Below are positions 1 to 4,793 of a DNA stretch of 5,137 nucleotides, piece by piece. Position 1 is the stretch's first letter. Each line of letters opens with the position of its first letter. This DNA comes from an uncultured Achromobacter sp. (lineage in GTDB: Bacteria > Pseudomonadota > Gammaproteobacteria > Burkholderiales > Burkholderiaceae_B). The notes under the pieces were generated by a model, which saw only the letters and a list, made by a program, of their open reading frames with translations, was not told the origin of the DNA and ran no database searches. A program made the position numbers and the translations under genes. The stretch lies in the NCBI GenBank assembly GCA_913775005.1, contig CAJYKY010000561.1, positions 1 through 5,137 of the forward strand, given 5' to 3'.

Positions 1-1
1 C

Positions 2-307
2 AACCATGAGGCGCTGGCCGCGCTGCCCGCCCACGCCATGGTGGTGAACGTGGCGCGCGGCCATGTCATCGACGAAGCCGCGTTGATCCAGGCACTGGCG
101 GGCGGCCGCCTTGCCGGCGCCTTCCTGGATGTATTCCAGCAAGAGCCACTGCCCCCCGAATCACCGCTATGGTCGCTGGACAATGTCATCGTCACGCCGC
201 ACAGCGCGGGGTTTTCCGATGGCAATACGGCGCGGGTGCGTGAGCGGTTCCTGGACAATCTGAACCGCTGGGTGCGTGGTGCGCCGCTGGCTAATCGTGT
301 GACGTGA
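2..307 (+). CDS. D-2-hydroxyacid dehydrogenase, C-terminal part (5' end outside window)
   Basis: This is the C-terminal 101 residues of an NAD(P)H-dependent D-2-hydroxyacid dehydrogenase, a cytoplasmic enzyme that interconverts 2-keto acids and D-2-hydroxyacids. The reading frame is open from base 2, and the ATG at 38 is internal because family sequence continues upstream of it. The three catalytic positions of the family are visible: Arg in NVARG (visible residue 19), Glu in DVFQQEP (residue 48) and His in TPHSAG (residue 67). The stretch QQEPLPPESPLW resembles the glyoxylate/hydroxypyruvate reductase A (GhrA) branch, but the substrate cannot be fixed from this fragment. The tail (RFLDNLNRWVRGAPLANRV) is typical of a complete C-terminus, so nothing suggests a broken gene. 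It converges on the MFS gene with 5 bp between stops and no obvious terminator. Confidence 0.93.
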   Translation, partial: NHEALAALPAHAMVVNVARGHVIDEAALIQALAGGRLAGAFLDVFQQEPLPPESPLWSLDNVIVTPHSAGFSDGNTARVRERFLDNLNRWVRGAPLANRVT

Positions 308-312
308 ATCGA

Positions 313-1632
313 TCAACGCTGCAAGGGCGCCTTGGCCGTTTCCTTGGCGGCCAGCAGCGCAATCGCCGTCACCGCCAGCGCTGCCGCCACATACAGCGAA
401 ATGGCCACGGTCGAACTCCACGACTTGTACAGGCTCGCGATGATCAGCGGTGCGAAGCCCCCGCCCACAATGCCGGCCAGCGTGTAGGCCAGCGACGATC
501 CGGCATAGCGCACGCGCCCCGGGAATTGCTCGGTGATGAACGCGGCTTGCGGGCCGTACATCAGCGCATGGATCAACAACCCGACGACGACTGCCGCGCA
601 GATGGCGACGGGATGCGCGGTGTCCATCAGCACGAAGAACACAAACGCCCAGATCATGCCCAGCACCGCACCCAGCAGATACACGGGACGGCGGCCGATC
701 TTGTCGGACAGCGCACCGCACAGCGGCACCGCAATGGCGTTCAGCGCCGCGCCCAGCATCGTTGCCGTCAGCGCCATGGGCCGCGACAGATGCAGCACCG
801 TGGTCACATACGTCAGCGTGAACACGACGACCAGCGCATACAGCACATCGGAACCAATCCGCGAACCGCCGGCGATCAGCAGCTGGCGCCAGTACTGGCC
901 CAGCACTTCCTTGATCGGCGTGCTGGCGGTTTCGCGCTTTTCTTCCATCTCCAGAAACACCGGCGTCTCTTCCACGCCCCGGCGCAGCCACAGGCCGAAC
1001 ATCACCAATGCCACGCTGGAGATGAACGGAATGCGCCAGCCCCAGGCCTGGAATTCCTCGGCGCTGAGAAAGGCGGTGACAACGGCGATGAAGCCCGTGC
1101 CGATCAGCGTGCCGCAGGACGGCCCCACTTGGGTGAAGGACGCATTGCGGCCGCGCTGATTGGGCTTGCCATGTTCCATCGACAGCAGCACCGCACCCGC
1201 CCATTCGCCGCCCAACGCCACGCCCTGCACGAAGCGCAACGCCACCAGCGCCACAGGCGCCCACACGCCCCACGACGCGTAGGTGGGCAGCAAGCCCATC
1301 AAGCCCGTGGACACGCCCATGATGACCAGCGTGGCGACCAGCACAAACTTGCGCCCCAGGCGGTCGCCCAGGTGGCCGAAGACAAAGCCGCCCAAGGGCC
1401 GCGACACATAACCCACGGCGTAGGTGGAGAACGCCAGGATGGTGCCCGTCAACGGATCGAAGGACGGAAAGAAGATGGCGTTGAAGACCAACGCGGCCAT
1501 CAGGTTGTAGATGGTGAAGTCGTACCACTCGAGCGTGGTGCCGACCGAGCTGGCCATCGCCAGCCGGCGCATCTTGTTCGGCGCGCCCGCGCTGGTGGCC
1601 GTGGAGGCGGCGGGCAAAGTGTGTTCGGCCAT
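313..1632 (-). CDS. MFS transporter, metabolite:H+ symporter (MHS) family
   Basis: A 439-aa inner-membrane secondary transporter of about 12 membrane segments, the usual length for the MHS branch of the major facilitator superfamily (relatives include ShiA, ProP, KgtP and CitA). Family signatures seen: GTTLEWYDF near residues 31-39 at the start of TM1, SRPLGG at 77-82, the loop 2-3 motif GHLGDRLGRK at 86-95, RFVQG 133-137 with GGEW 141-144, GWRIPF 198-203, EETPVF 221-226, a second loop motif SDKIGRRP between TM8 and TM9, and YGPQAAF plus VRYAGSSLAY in the C-terminal half. It should import an organic acid or zwitterion with protons; the substrate is not predictable. The ATG at 1632 is preceded by a good Shine-Dalgarno. 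The DUF4286-like gene lies 46 bp upstream on the same strand, so co-transcription is likely. Confidence 0.95.
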   Translation of the reverse strand: MAEHTLPAASTATSAGAPNKMRRLAMASSVGTTLEWYDFTIYNLMAALVFNAIFFPSFDPLTGTILAFSTYAVGYVSRPLGGFVFGHLGDRLGRKFVLVATLVIMGVSTGLMGLLPTYASWGVWAPVALVALRFVQGVALGGEWAGAVLLSMEHGKPNQRGRNASFTQVGPSCGTLIGTGFIAVVTAFLSAEEFQAWGWRIPFISSVALVMFGLWLRRGVEETPVFLEMEEKRETASTPIKEVLGQYWRQLLIAGGSRIGSDVLYALVVVFTLTYVTTVLHLSRPMALTATMLGAALNAIAVPLCGALSDKIGRRPVYLLGAVLGMIWAFVFFVLMDTAHPVAICAAVVVGLLIHALMYGPQAAFITEQFPGRVRYAGSSLAYTLAGIVGGGFAPLIIASLYKSWSSTVAISLYVAAALAVTAIALLAAKETAKAPLQR

Positions 1633-1636
1633 AAGG

Positions 1637-1644
1637 CTCCCCTT
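1637..1644 (-). promoter_or_regulatory. Ribosome binding site of the MFS gene
   Basis: On the minus strand the sequence AAGGGGAG lies 4 bases before the ATG at 1632. It matches the anti-Shine-Dalgarno well and supports that start codon. It lies in the 46-bp gap after the DUF4286-like gene, so the transporter has its own ribosome entry even if the transcript is shared. Confidence 0.7.
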
Positions 1645-1678
1645 GTGTGTGTTCGGATCGAAATTCGGGCTGAAGGGC

Positions 1679-2350
1679 TCAGCGCAGATCAGCGGCGTTC
1701 AGCTTCCAGCCCAGGTCCATCATCCAGGCCTCGGACGCGTCCACGCGCAAGGTCTTGGCTGCGAGGTCGCGCAAGGCCTGCGCGCCGGCTTCGGTGCTGG
1801 CTTCCACCACGAAGATCGGCGCCAACACGCGCTGCTCGGTGGATTCGCGCGGCAGCGGCGTGCTGAGCACCGGGTCCGGCACTAGCAGATAGGACTGCAC
1901 GAAACCATCCACATCGGACAGCGCCAGCCCGAGTTCGCGCGCGGCAACGATCAGCGCTTCGGCGTAGTCGGTGGCCGGCAAGGGCAACACCACAAGCTGG
2001 CTGCCGCTGCCAAAGCCGGTCACGGCGTGCACGGCGCACACGCGGCGCATCGGGTCCTGCATGCGGCCAAGATTGGCCACCGACCACGGCGTCTGGCGTT
2101 CGAACGCCGCGCGATAGTCGTCGGTGGTGAAGGCGGTTAGGGATTCGGTGCGGTACAGGCCCAGGTACTTGCGGCCGTTGGCGCGCGACACGTAGCGCGC
2201 GCCGGACAGGAAGCCGGGGATGCGGACACGTTCTTCGACGTGTTCGCGGTCGTACCAGCGGTTGAAATCCAGATCGTCGTCGGCAGAGACGTCAGTGGCG
2301 ACGAACAGCAGACCGTTGATGGCGGAGGGGGAAGCAGAAGTGAGGCTCAT
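1679..2350 (-). CDS. DUF4286-like / dimeric alpha-beta-barrel protein, 223 aa
   Basis: Function unknown. The N-terminal half begins with a beta-strand (GLLFVATDV, residues 13-21), followed by FNRWYDREHVEERVRIPGF at 29-47 and then a strand with YLGLYR. This strand, helix and 'WYD-EH---R---PGF' pattern is characteristic of DUF4286 and EthD-like ferredoxin-fold (dimeric alpha-beta barrel) proteins, which often sit in catabolic operons for hydroxylated or aromatic acids. The second half (from about residue 118: QLVVLPLPATDYAEAL, later VLAPIFVVEAS) looks like a second strand-helix-strand unit, so the protein may hold two such folds in one chain; this is inference. No signal peptide or membrane segment is seen, so it is probably cytoplasmic. 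The ATG at 2350 has no clear Shine-Dalgarno, but no better start precedes the conserved region. It sits 46 bp upstream of the MHS transporter on the same strand and may act on what that transporter imports. Confidence 0.82.
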   Translation of the reverse strand: MSLTSASPSAINGLLFVATDVSADDDLDFNRWYDREHVEERVRIPGFLSGARYVSRANGRKYLGLYRTESLTAFTTDDYRAAFERQTPWSVANLGRMQDPMRRVCAVHAVTGFGSGSQLVVLPLPATDYAEALIVAARELGLALSDVDGFVQSYLLVPDPVLSTPLPRESTEQRVLAPIFVVEASTEAGAQALRDLAAKTLRVDASEAWMMDLGWKLNAADLR

Positions 2351-2475
2351 AAGCGGGAAGACCGGGTTCCAACAATTTCAGAAGGCCCAATCTTCGTCCC
2401 GCAGGCGGGGCGCGGACAAACGAGTAATTCTTCCTCACAGCAACAGAATTACTGAGCGCCGCCCTAGGGATAACA
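2351..2475. promoter_or_regulatory. Gap between LysR and DUF4286-like genes, probable promoter region
   Basis: This 125-bp spacer separates the LysR stop from the DUF4286-like start, both on the minus strand. It contains a more AT-rich patch with a strong dyad (2423-2453). I could not identify a convincing sigma-70 -35/-10 pair, or a hairpin followed by a T-run that would terminate the LysR transcript, so read-through from LysR into the downstream genes is possible. Confidence 0.4.
2423..2453. promoter_or_regulatory. Perfect 9-bp dyad with 13-bp spacer, candidate operator
   Basis: Arms AGTAATTCT (2423-2431) and AGAATTACT (2445-2453) are exact reverse complements separated by 13 bases. The arms are AT-rich in an otherwise GC-rich region. 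The dyad lies 73 to 103 bp upstream of the DUF4286-like ATG, a usual position for an activator site. The arm centres are 22 bp apart, about two helical turns, so a dimer or tetramer could contact both arms from one face. The adjacent LysR protein is the natural candidate ligand. As RNA it could also form a weak 9-bp stem, but no T-run follows. Confidence 0.5.
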
Positions 2476-3387
2476 CTATTGCGCAGAACCGAAACGCGGC
2501 TCTACCACCGACGCGGTGAACTGATCCGACGCGCGGCTGGCCAATTCAGCCACCAGGCGGATCGCGTCCGACCCCGCGCTTTCCAGATAGCTCACCACCA
2601 GCAGCTGCGGCGGCACGGGCATGTCGCTGCGGATGACCTGCACTTCGCCGCGCGCCACATATTCATAGACAGGCGGCAGCGGCACCAGCGCCCGGCCGAA
2701 ACCGCTTTTCACCAGACGCGCCAAGGCCGAGATCGAACTCACGCAGTGCACCTTGCCTAGCGGCATGCCGGCCTCGCGGTACAGCGCCTTCAAGGCTTCA
2801 TGCGGTTGCGACCCGGGGCTCATGGTCAGCACCGGTTCGCTCAGTAGTTGCTGCACCGTCAGCGACGGCTCGTCGCCCGCGCGCCCGACCCAGCCCATTT
2901 CCATGGGCAGGCAGGCCGTGCTGATGATGCCGGTGTCGCTGAGCAGATCCGTTTGCAAGGCGATGTCCAGCGTGCCTTCGCGCAGGCCGCGATGCAGCGC
3001 GCGCGTGGTCTCGGACGTGAGCTGCACCTCGATGCCCGGATAGGTGGACTTCAGATTGGTCAGAAAGCCGATCAGCCACGTGTGCACCACGGTTTCGATG
3101 GCGCCGATGCGCACCAGGCCGAACACCTCGTCGCCGCGCTTGCCCAGCGACAGGATCTGCTGACGGATTTCCAGCAGCCGTTCGCCATAGTCCAGCAGGC
3201 GCGTGCCCACGGCCGTCAGGCGCAATTCCTTGGCATCGCGTTCGAACAGGCGCGCACCAATGTCCTCTTCCAGCGAGGCGATGCGGTTGGCGACGGCGGC
3301 CTGCGTGATGTGCAGGCGGTCGCTGGCGGCCCGGAAACTGCCCAGGCGGGCCGACCATAAAAATGCTTCGACGAAACGGGTATTCAT
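2476..3387 (-). CDS. LysR-type transcriptional regulator, 303 aa
   Basis: A DNA-binding regulator of standard LysR length. The N-terminal winged helix-turn-helix is clear: FVEAFLWSARLGSFRAASD (residues 5-23), LHITQAAVANRIASLEEDIG (25-44, recognition helix around 29-40) and ARLFERD (45-51), followed by a linker helix to about residue 88. The remainder (about 90-295) is the periplasmic-binding-protein-like effector domain, starting GLVRIGAIETVV, with STYPGIEVQL and LDIALQTD as typical landmarks. An open frame extends 125 codons upstream to 3762, but that part has no LysR similarity and runs through the regulatory region of the divergent ABC gene. The ATG at 3387 starts exactly at the family N-terminus (MNTRFVEAF), although its Shine-Dalgarno is poor. 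It is divergent from the ABC importer and lies upstream of the DUF4286-like/MFS pair, so it could control either or both. Confidence 0.93.
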   Translation of the reverse strand: MNTRFVEAFLWSARLGSFRAASDRLHITQAAVANRIASLEEDIGARLFERDAKELRLTAVGTRLLDYGERLLEIRQQILSLGKRGDEVFGLVRIGAIETVVHTWLIGFLTNLKSTYPGIEVQLTSETTRALHRGLREGTLDIALQTDLLSDTGIISTACLPMEMGWVGRAGDEPSLTVQQLLSEPVLTMSPGSQPHEALKALYREAGMPLGKVHCVSSISALARLVKSGFGRALVPLPPVYEYVARGEVQVIRSDMPVPPQLLVVSYLESAGSDAIRLVAELASRASDQFTASVVEPRFGSAQ

Positions 3388-3396
3388 GTTCAACGG

Positions 3397-3410
3397 CGCC
3401 GCATGCGGCG
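3397..3410. repeat. 14-bp perfect palindrome just upstream of the LysR start
   Basis: CGCCGCATGCGGCG is its own reverse complement and ends 9 bases before the LysR ATG. It occupies the region where the ribosome would bind. It could be an autoregulatory operator, or a hairpin limiting LysR translation. Chance occurrence in GC-rich DNA is also plausible. Confidence 0.4.
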
Positions 3411-3427
3411 TCCGGCTCTGTTGCCAC

Positions 3428-3447
3428 ACCGGGGCGGCAGCCCCGGT
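3428..3447. repeat. GC-rich 8-bp stem, 4-base loop hairpin
   Basis: ACCGGGGC and GCCCCGGT are exact reverse complements around a GGCA loop (on the + strand). The hairpin would lie in the 5' leader of a LysR transcript starting further upstream. No T-run follows on either strand, so a simple intrinsic terminator is unlikely. With the palindrome at 3397-3410 it gives two stem-loops in the LysR leader. Confidence 0.45.
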
Positions 3448-3545
3448 CCGCGTACATGCTAACGCCTTCGCGCGGGACGCGGCATCACAGCCGATATCAG
3501 GATGGGGCGCCAAGCGGGCGTTGCGTCCCCAACAGTAGTGCGTGA

Positions 3546-3562
3546 TGCACCACGTTGGTTCA
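3546..3562 (+). promoter_or_regulatory. NtrC-type upstream activating site
   Basis: TGCACCACGTTGGTTCA fits the NtrC operator form TGCACYA-N3-TGGTGCA with one mismatch (T for G in the right half). The left half is exact. Its centre is about 140 bp upstream of the -24 element and about 165 bp upstream of the predicted start, within the usual range for an enhancer acting on a sigma-54 promoter by DNA looping. The consensus is recalled from enteric NtrC sites. Pairing with a downstream sigma-54 promoter strengthens the call, though another activator of that class could recognise it. Confidence 0.68.
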
Positions 3563-3567
3563 CAGAA

Positions 3568-3584
3568 GGCACCAGCCCGATGCC
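3568..3584 (+). promoter_or_regulatory. Possible second, weaker NtrC-type site
   Basis: GGCACCAGCCCGATGCC matches the NtrC operator at about 10 of 14 defined positions, with a good left half and a poor right half. Its centre is 22 bp from that of the stronger site, about two helical turns, which would put both dimers on the same DNA face and allow cooperative binding. On its own the match would not be convincing. Confidence 0.35.
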
Positions 3585-3612
3585 ACGCCGCCCGTGCAAG
3601 CGCAGGACAACG

Positions 3613-3654
3613 CATGCAAAGCCATGCAATCCATCGCAAAACACGCGGCAAAAC
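3613..3654. repeat. GCAA-containing A-runs spaced about one helical turn apart
   Basis: CATGCAA occurs at 3613-3619 and 3623-3629, and GCAAAAC at 3636-3642 and 3648-3654. The shared GCAA core falls at 3616, 3626, 3636 and 3648. Spacing of 10 to 12 bp places the short A-runs roughly in helical phase, as in curved DNA. The block lies between the NtrC-type site and the sigma-54 promoter, where a bend would help enhancer looping. I saw no convincing IHF site. The A-runs are only 2 to 4 bases, so any curvature is modest. Confidence 0.4.
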
Positions 3655-3691
3655 CTGCCGCAACGCCCTGCCGGCACCCCGTCCCCGAAAG

Positions 3692-3708
3692 TTGGCACGG
3701 GTCTTGCT
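3692..3708 (+). promoter_or_regulatory. Sigma-54 (RpoN) -24/-12 promoter of the ABC importer operon
   Basis: TTGGCACGGGTCTTGCT matches the sigma-54 consensus YTGGCACGRNNNTTGCW at every defined base. The GG of the -24 element is at 3694-3695 and the GC of the -12 element at 3706-3707, with the required 10-base separation. This predicts a transcription start near 3719 and a leader of about 64 bases before the ABC start codon. Sigma-54 promoters need an ATP-driven enhancer-binding activator; an NtrC-type site lies upstream. No good sigma-70 -10 element is present around the same place. Confidence 0.85.
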
Positions 3709-3727
3709 TGATGAGCTGGTATGCAAG

Positions 3728-3739
3728 CTTGTCGACAAG
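3728..3739. promoter_or_regulatory. 12-bp perfect palindrome in the ABC 5' leader, candidate operator
   Basis: CTTGTCGACAAG is self-complementary and covers about +10 to +21 relative to the predicted sigma-54 start. Its core TTGTCGACAA resembles the GT/AC half-site layout of GntR-family operators. A repressor bound here could block transcription even when the sigma-54 promoter is activated. No GntR gene is in the window, so the ligand is unknown. The LysR protein could also use it, although it does not fit a T-N11-A box. Confidence 0.4.
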
Positions 3740-3772
3740 ACAACGCCCACGCACCCCATCACCGAGCCATTC

Positions 3773-3777
3773 AGGAG
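3773..3777 (+). promoter_or_regulatory. Ribosome binding site of the ABC substrate-binding protein
   Basis: AGGAG lies 5 bases before the ATG at 3783. It fixes that ATG as the start, rather than the upstream in-frame ATGs beginning at 3555, which would extend the protein across the promoter region. Confidence 0.85.
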
Positions 3778-3782
3778 CCTTC

Positions 3783-4790
3783 ATGATCAACCGCAATGCG
3801 CCCTACGCCTTCAACGCCACCCGCCGCCGCCTGATTCAAGGGGCGGCCCTGGGCGCCGCGACGCTGGCCACGCCGGCCATCGTGCGGGCGCAATCGGGCC
3901 CGGTGATCCGCATTGGCTTCTGGCCCGTGGCCGCCGGCCTGCCGTTCTACGCGGCGGTCGAGAAAGGCTATTTCAAAGAAGCCGGCCTGAATGTCGAGCC
4001 GCTGAAGTTCGCTGGCGCGCAGCAGGTCATGGAAGCCATGCTGGCGGGCCGCGCAGACGGCAGCGCCAACGGTACGGGCTCGGCCAACCTGGCCATCGGC
4101 GAGATCGCCTCGCCCGGCTTGTTCAAGATTTTTGCGTCCAACCCCAGCAACGCCAAGAACGTGCTGGATGAGTTCATCGTCGCGAAAGACAGTCCCATCA
4201 AATCCATAGCAGACCTCAAGGGGAAAAAGGTCGGATCTGGACCCGGCATCCAGAACGCCACGCTGGCCAAAGCAGTACTGGAGCGCGCCGGCGCAACCGG
4301 AGCAACCGTGGTCGAGTTGGCAATCAGCCAGCACGTCGCCGCGGTTGCTGCCGGCCAGTTGGATGCGTGCTACACGCTGGAACCCACGGGCACGGTGGGC
4401 CGCTTGAACGGCACCACGCGCGTGTTGGAAACCGGGGTGATCGCCAAGTACGTGTTGGGGGATCCGATGGCGCCGTGGTTTGGCGGATCGGCGTCGCTGA
4501 CCACCGCTTTCCTGAAAAAGCATCCTGAAGAAAGCAAGAAATTCATCGCCGCGTATGCGCGCGGTATCGAACTGATCCGCACCAAGCCCGCCGAGGCGCG
4601 GCCCTTCATGAAGGGCTACACCGCCATCGAAGGACCGATGACGGAAGAAGTGCCGCTGGCCGCCTACACGCTCTACAACGAGTTCACGCCCAGCGACATC
4701 CAGTACTTCCAGAAATTCTTCGACCTGTTCACCGAGAAGGGCATCTTCGCCCAGAAGGTCGACGTGTCGAGCATGCTTTACAAGGGGTGA
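3783..4790 (+). CDS. ABC transporter substrate-binding protein, SsuA/NMT1 (nitrate/sulfonate/taurine) type
   Basis: A 335-aa periplasmic binding protein that would deliver a small solute to the permease encoded just downstream. The N-terminus has a twin-arginine signal: TRRRLIQ at residues 13-19, a hydrophobic stretch 20-34 and a likely cleavage after VRA (residue 36). The mature protein opens with VIRIGFWPVAAGLPFYAAVEKGYF (41-64) and EAGLNVEP, the usual start of the SsuA/TauA/THI5-like fold, and has SIADLKGKKVGSGPG around 141-155. The start at 3783 is fixed by AGGAG. The frame upstream is open for 76 more codons but overlies the promoter. Sigma-54/NtrC signals upstream suggest induction under nitrogen limitation, so a nitrogen-containing ligand is inferred; the family also includes sulfonate, nitrate and pyrimidine-precursor binders. 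A patch near 4191-4322 uses codons (ATA, GCA, GGA, TCT, GTA) that are rarer elsewhere in the gene. Confidence 0.92.
   Translation: MINRNAPYAFNATRRRLIQGAALGAATLATPAIVRAQSGPVIRIGFWPVAAGLPFYAAVEKGYFKEAGLNVEPLKFAGAQQVMEAMLAGRADGSANGTGSANLAIGEIASPGLFKIFASNPSNAKNVLDEFIVAKDSPIKSIADLKGKKVGSGPGIQNATLAKAVLERAGATGATVVELAISQHVAAVAAGQLDACYTLEPTGTVGRLNGTTRVLETGVIAKYVLGDPMAPWFGGSASLTTAFLKKHPEESKKFIAAYARGIELIRTKPAEARPFMKGYTAIEGPMTEEVPLAAYTLYNEFTPSDIQYFQKFFDLFTEKGIFAQKVDVSSMLYKG
4782..4787 (+). promoter_or_regulatory. Ribosome binding site of the ABC permease
   Basis: AAGGGG overlaps the last codons of the substrate-binding protein gene and lies 6 bases before the ATG at 4794. It supports that start, and with it the unusual N-terminal tail of the permease, over a start nearer the first membrane segment. 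Confidence 0.65.
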
Positions 4791-4793
4791 TCG

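Larger units (their letters stand above)
3388..3782. promoter_or_regulatory. 395-bp divergent intergenic region between LysR and ABC importer
   Basis: No credible gene lies here; open frames crossing it in several phases lack ribosome sites and family similarity. From the LysR side it holds a 14-bp palindrome and a GC-rich hairpin, then an NtrC-type inverted repeat with a weaker copy, a stretch of spaced A-runs, a sigma-54 promoter, a 12-bp palindrome and the ABC Shine-Dalgarno. No convincing sigma-70 promoter for the LysR gene was recognised. Confidence 0.75.

Noticed and set aside
333..353. Hairpin with TGGCCG/CGGCCA arms just after the dehydrogenase stop, considered as its terminator
   Set aside because: It has a 6-bp stem with a 9-base loop and no T-run, and lies in MFS coding sequence where Ala/Leu/Lys codons explain it.
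167..1528. A second long - strand frame overlapping the MFS gene
   Set aside because: It is out of frame with the MHS motifs and its translation is Arg/Gly/Ala-rich without family similarity.
304..1866. A 520-codon open frame on the + strand opposite the MFS gene
   Set aside because: It is antisense to a well-supported transporter. Its translation is rich in Arg, His and Gln, with no recognisable domain, as expected for a codon-bias shadow in GC-rich DNA.
3448..3540. Possible sigma-70 or sigma-54 promoter for LysR on the - strand
   Set aside because: No -35/-10 pair with acceptable spacing was found. The only GG-N10-GC hit lacks most other sigma-54 consensus bases.
3721..3736. Adjacent HindIII and SalI recognition sequences resembling a cloning polylinker
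   Set aside because: The similarity covers only about 11 bases, the order does not match a common vector, and the flanks are continuous native regulatory DNA.
3388..3762. 125-codon N-terminal extension of the LysR protein
   Set aside because: The family N-terminus begins exactly at the ATG at 3387, and the extension has no LysR similarity and overlaps the divergent promoter region.
3555..3782. 76-codon N-terminal extension of the substrate-binding protein
   Set aside because: It spans the sigma-54 promoter. AGGAG plus the signal peptide place the start at 3783.
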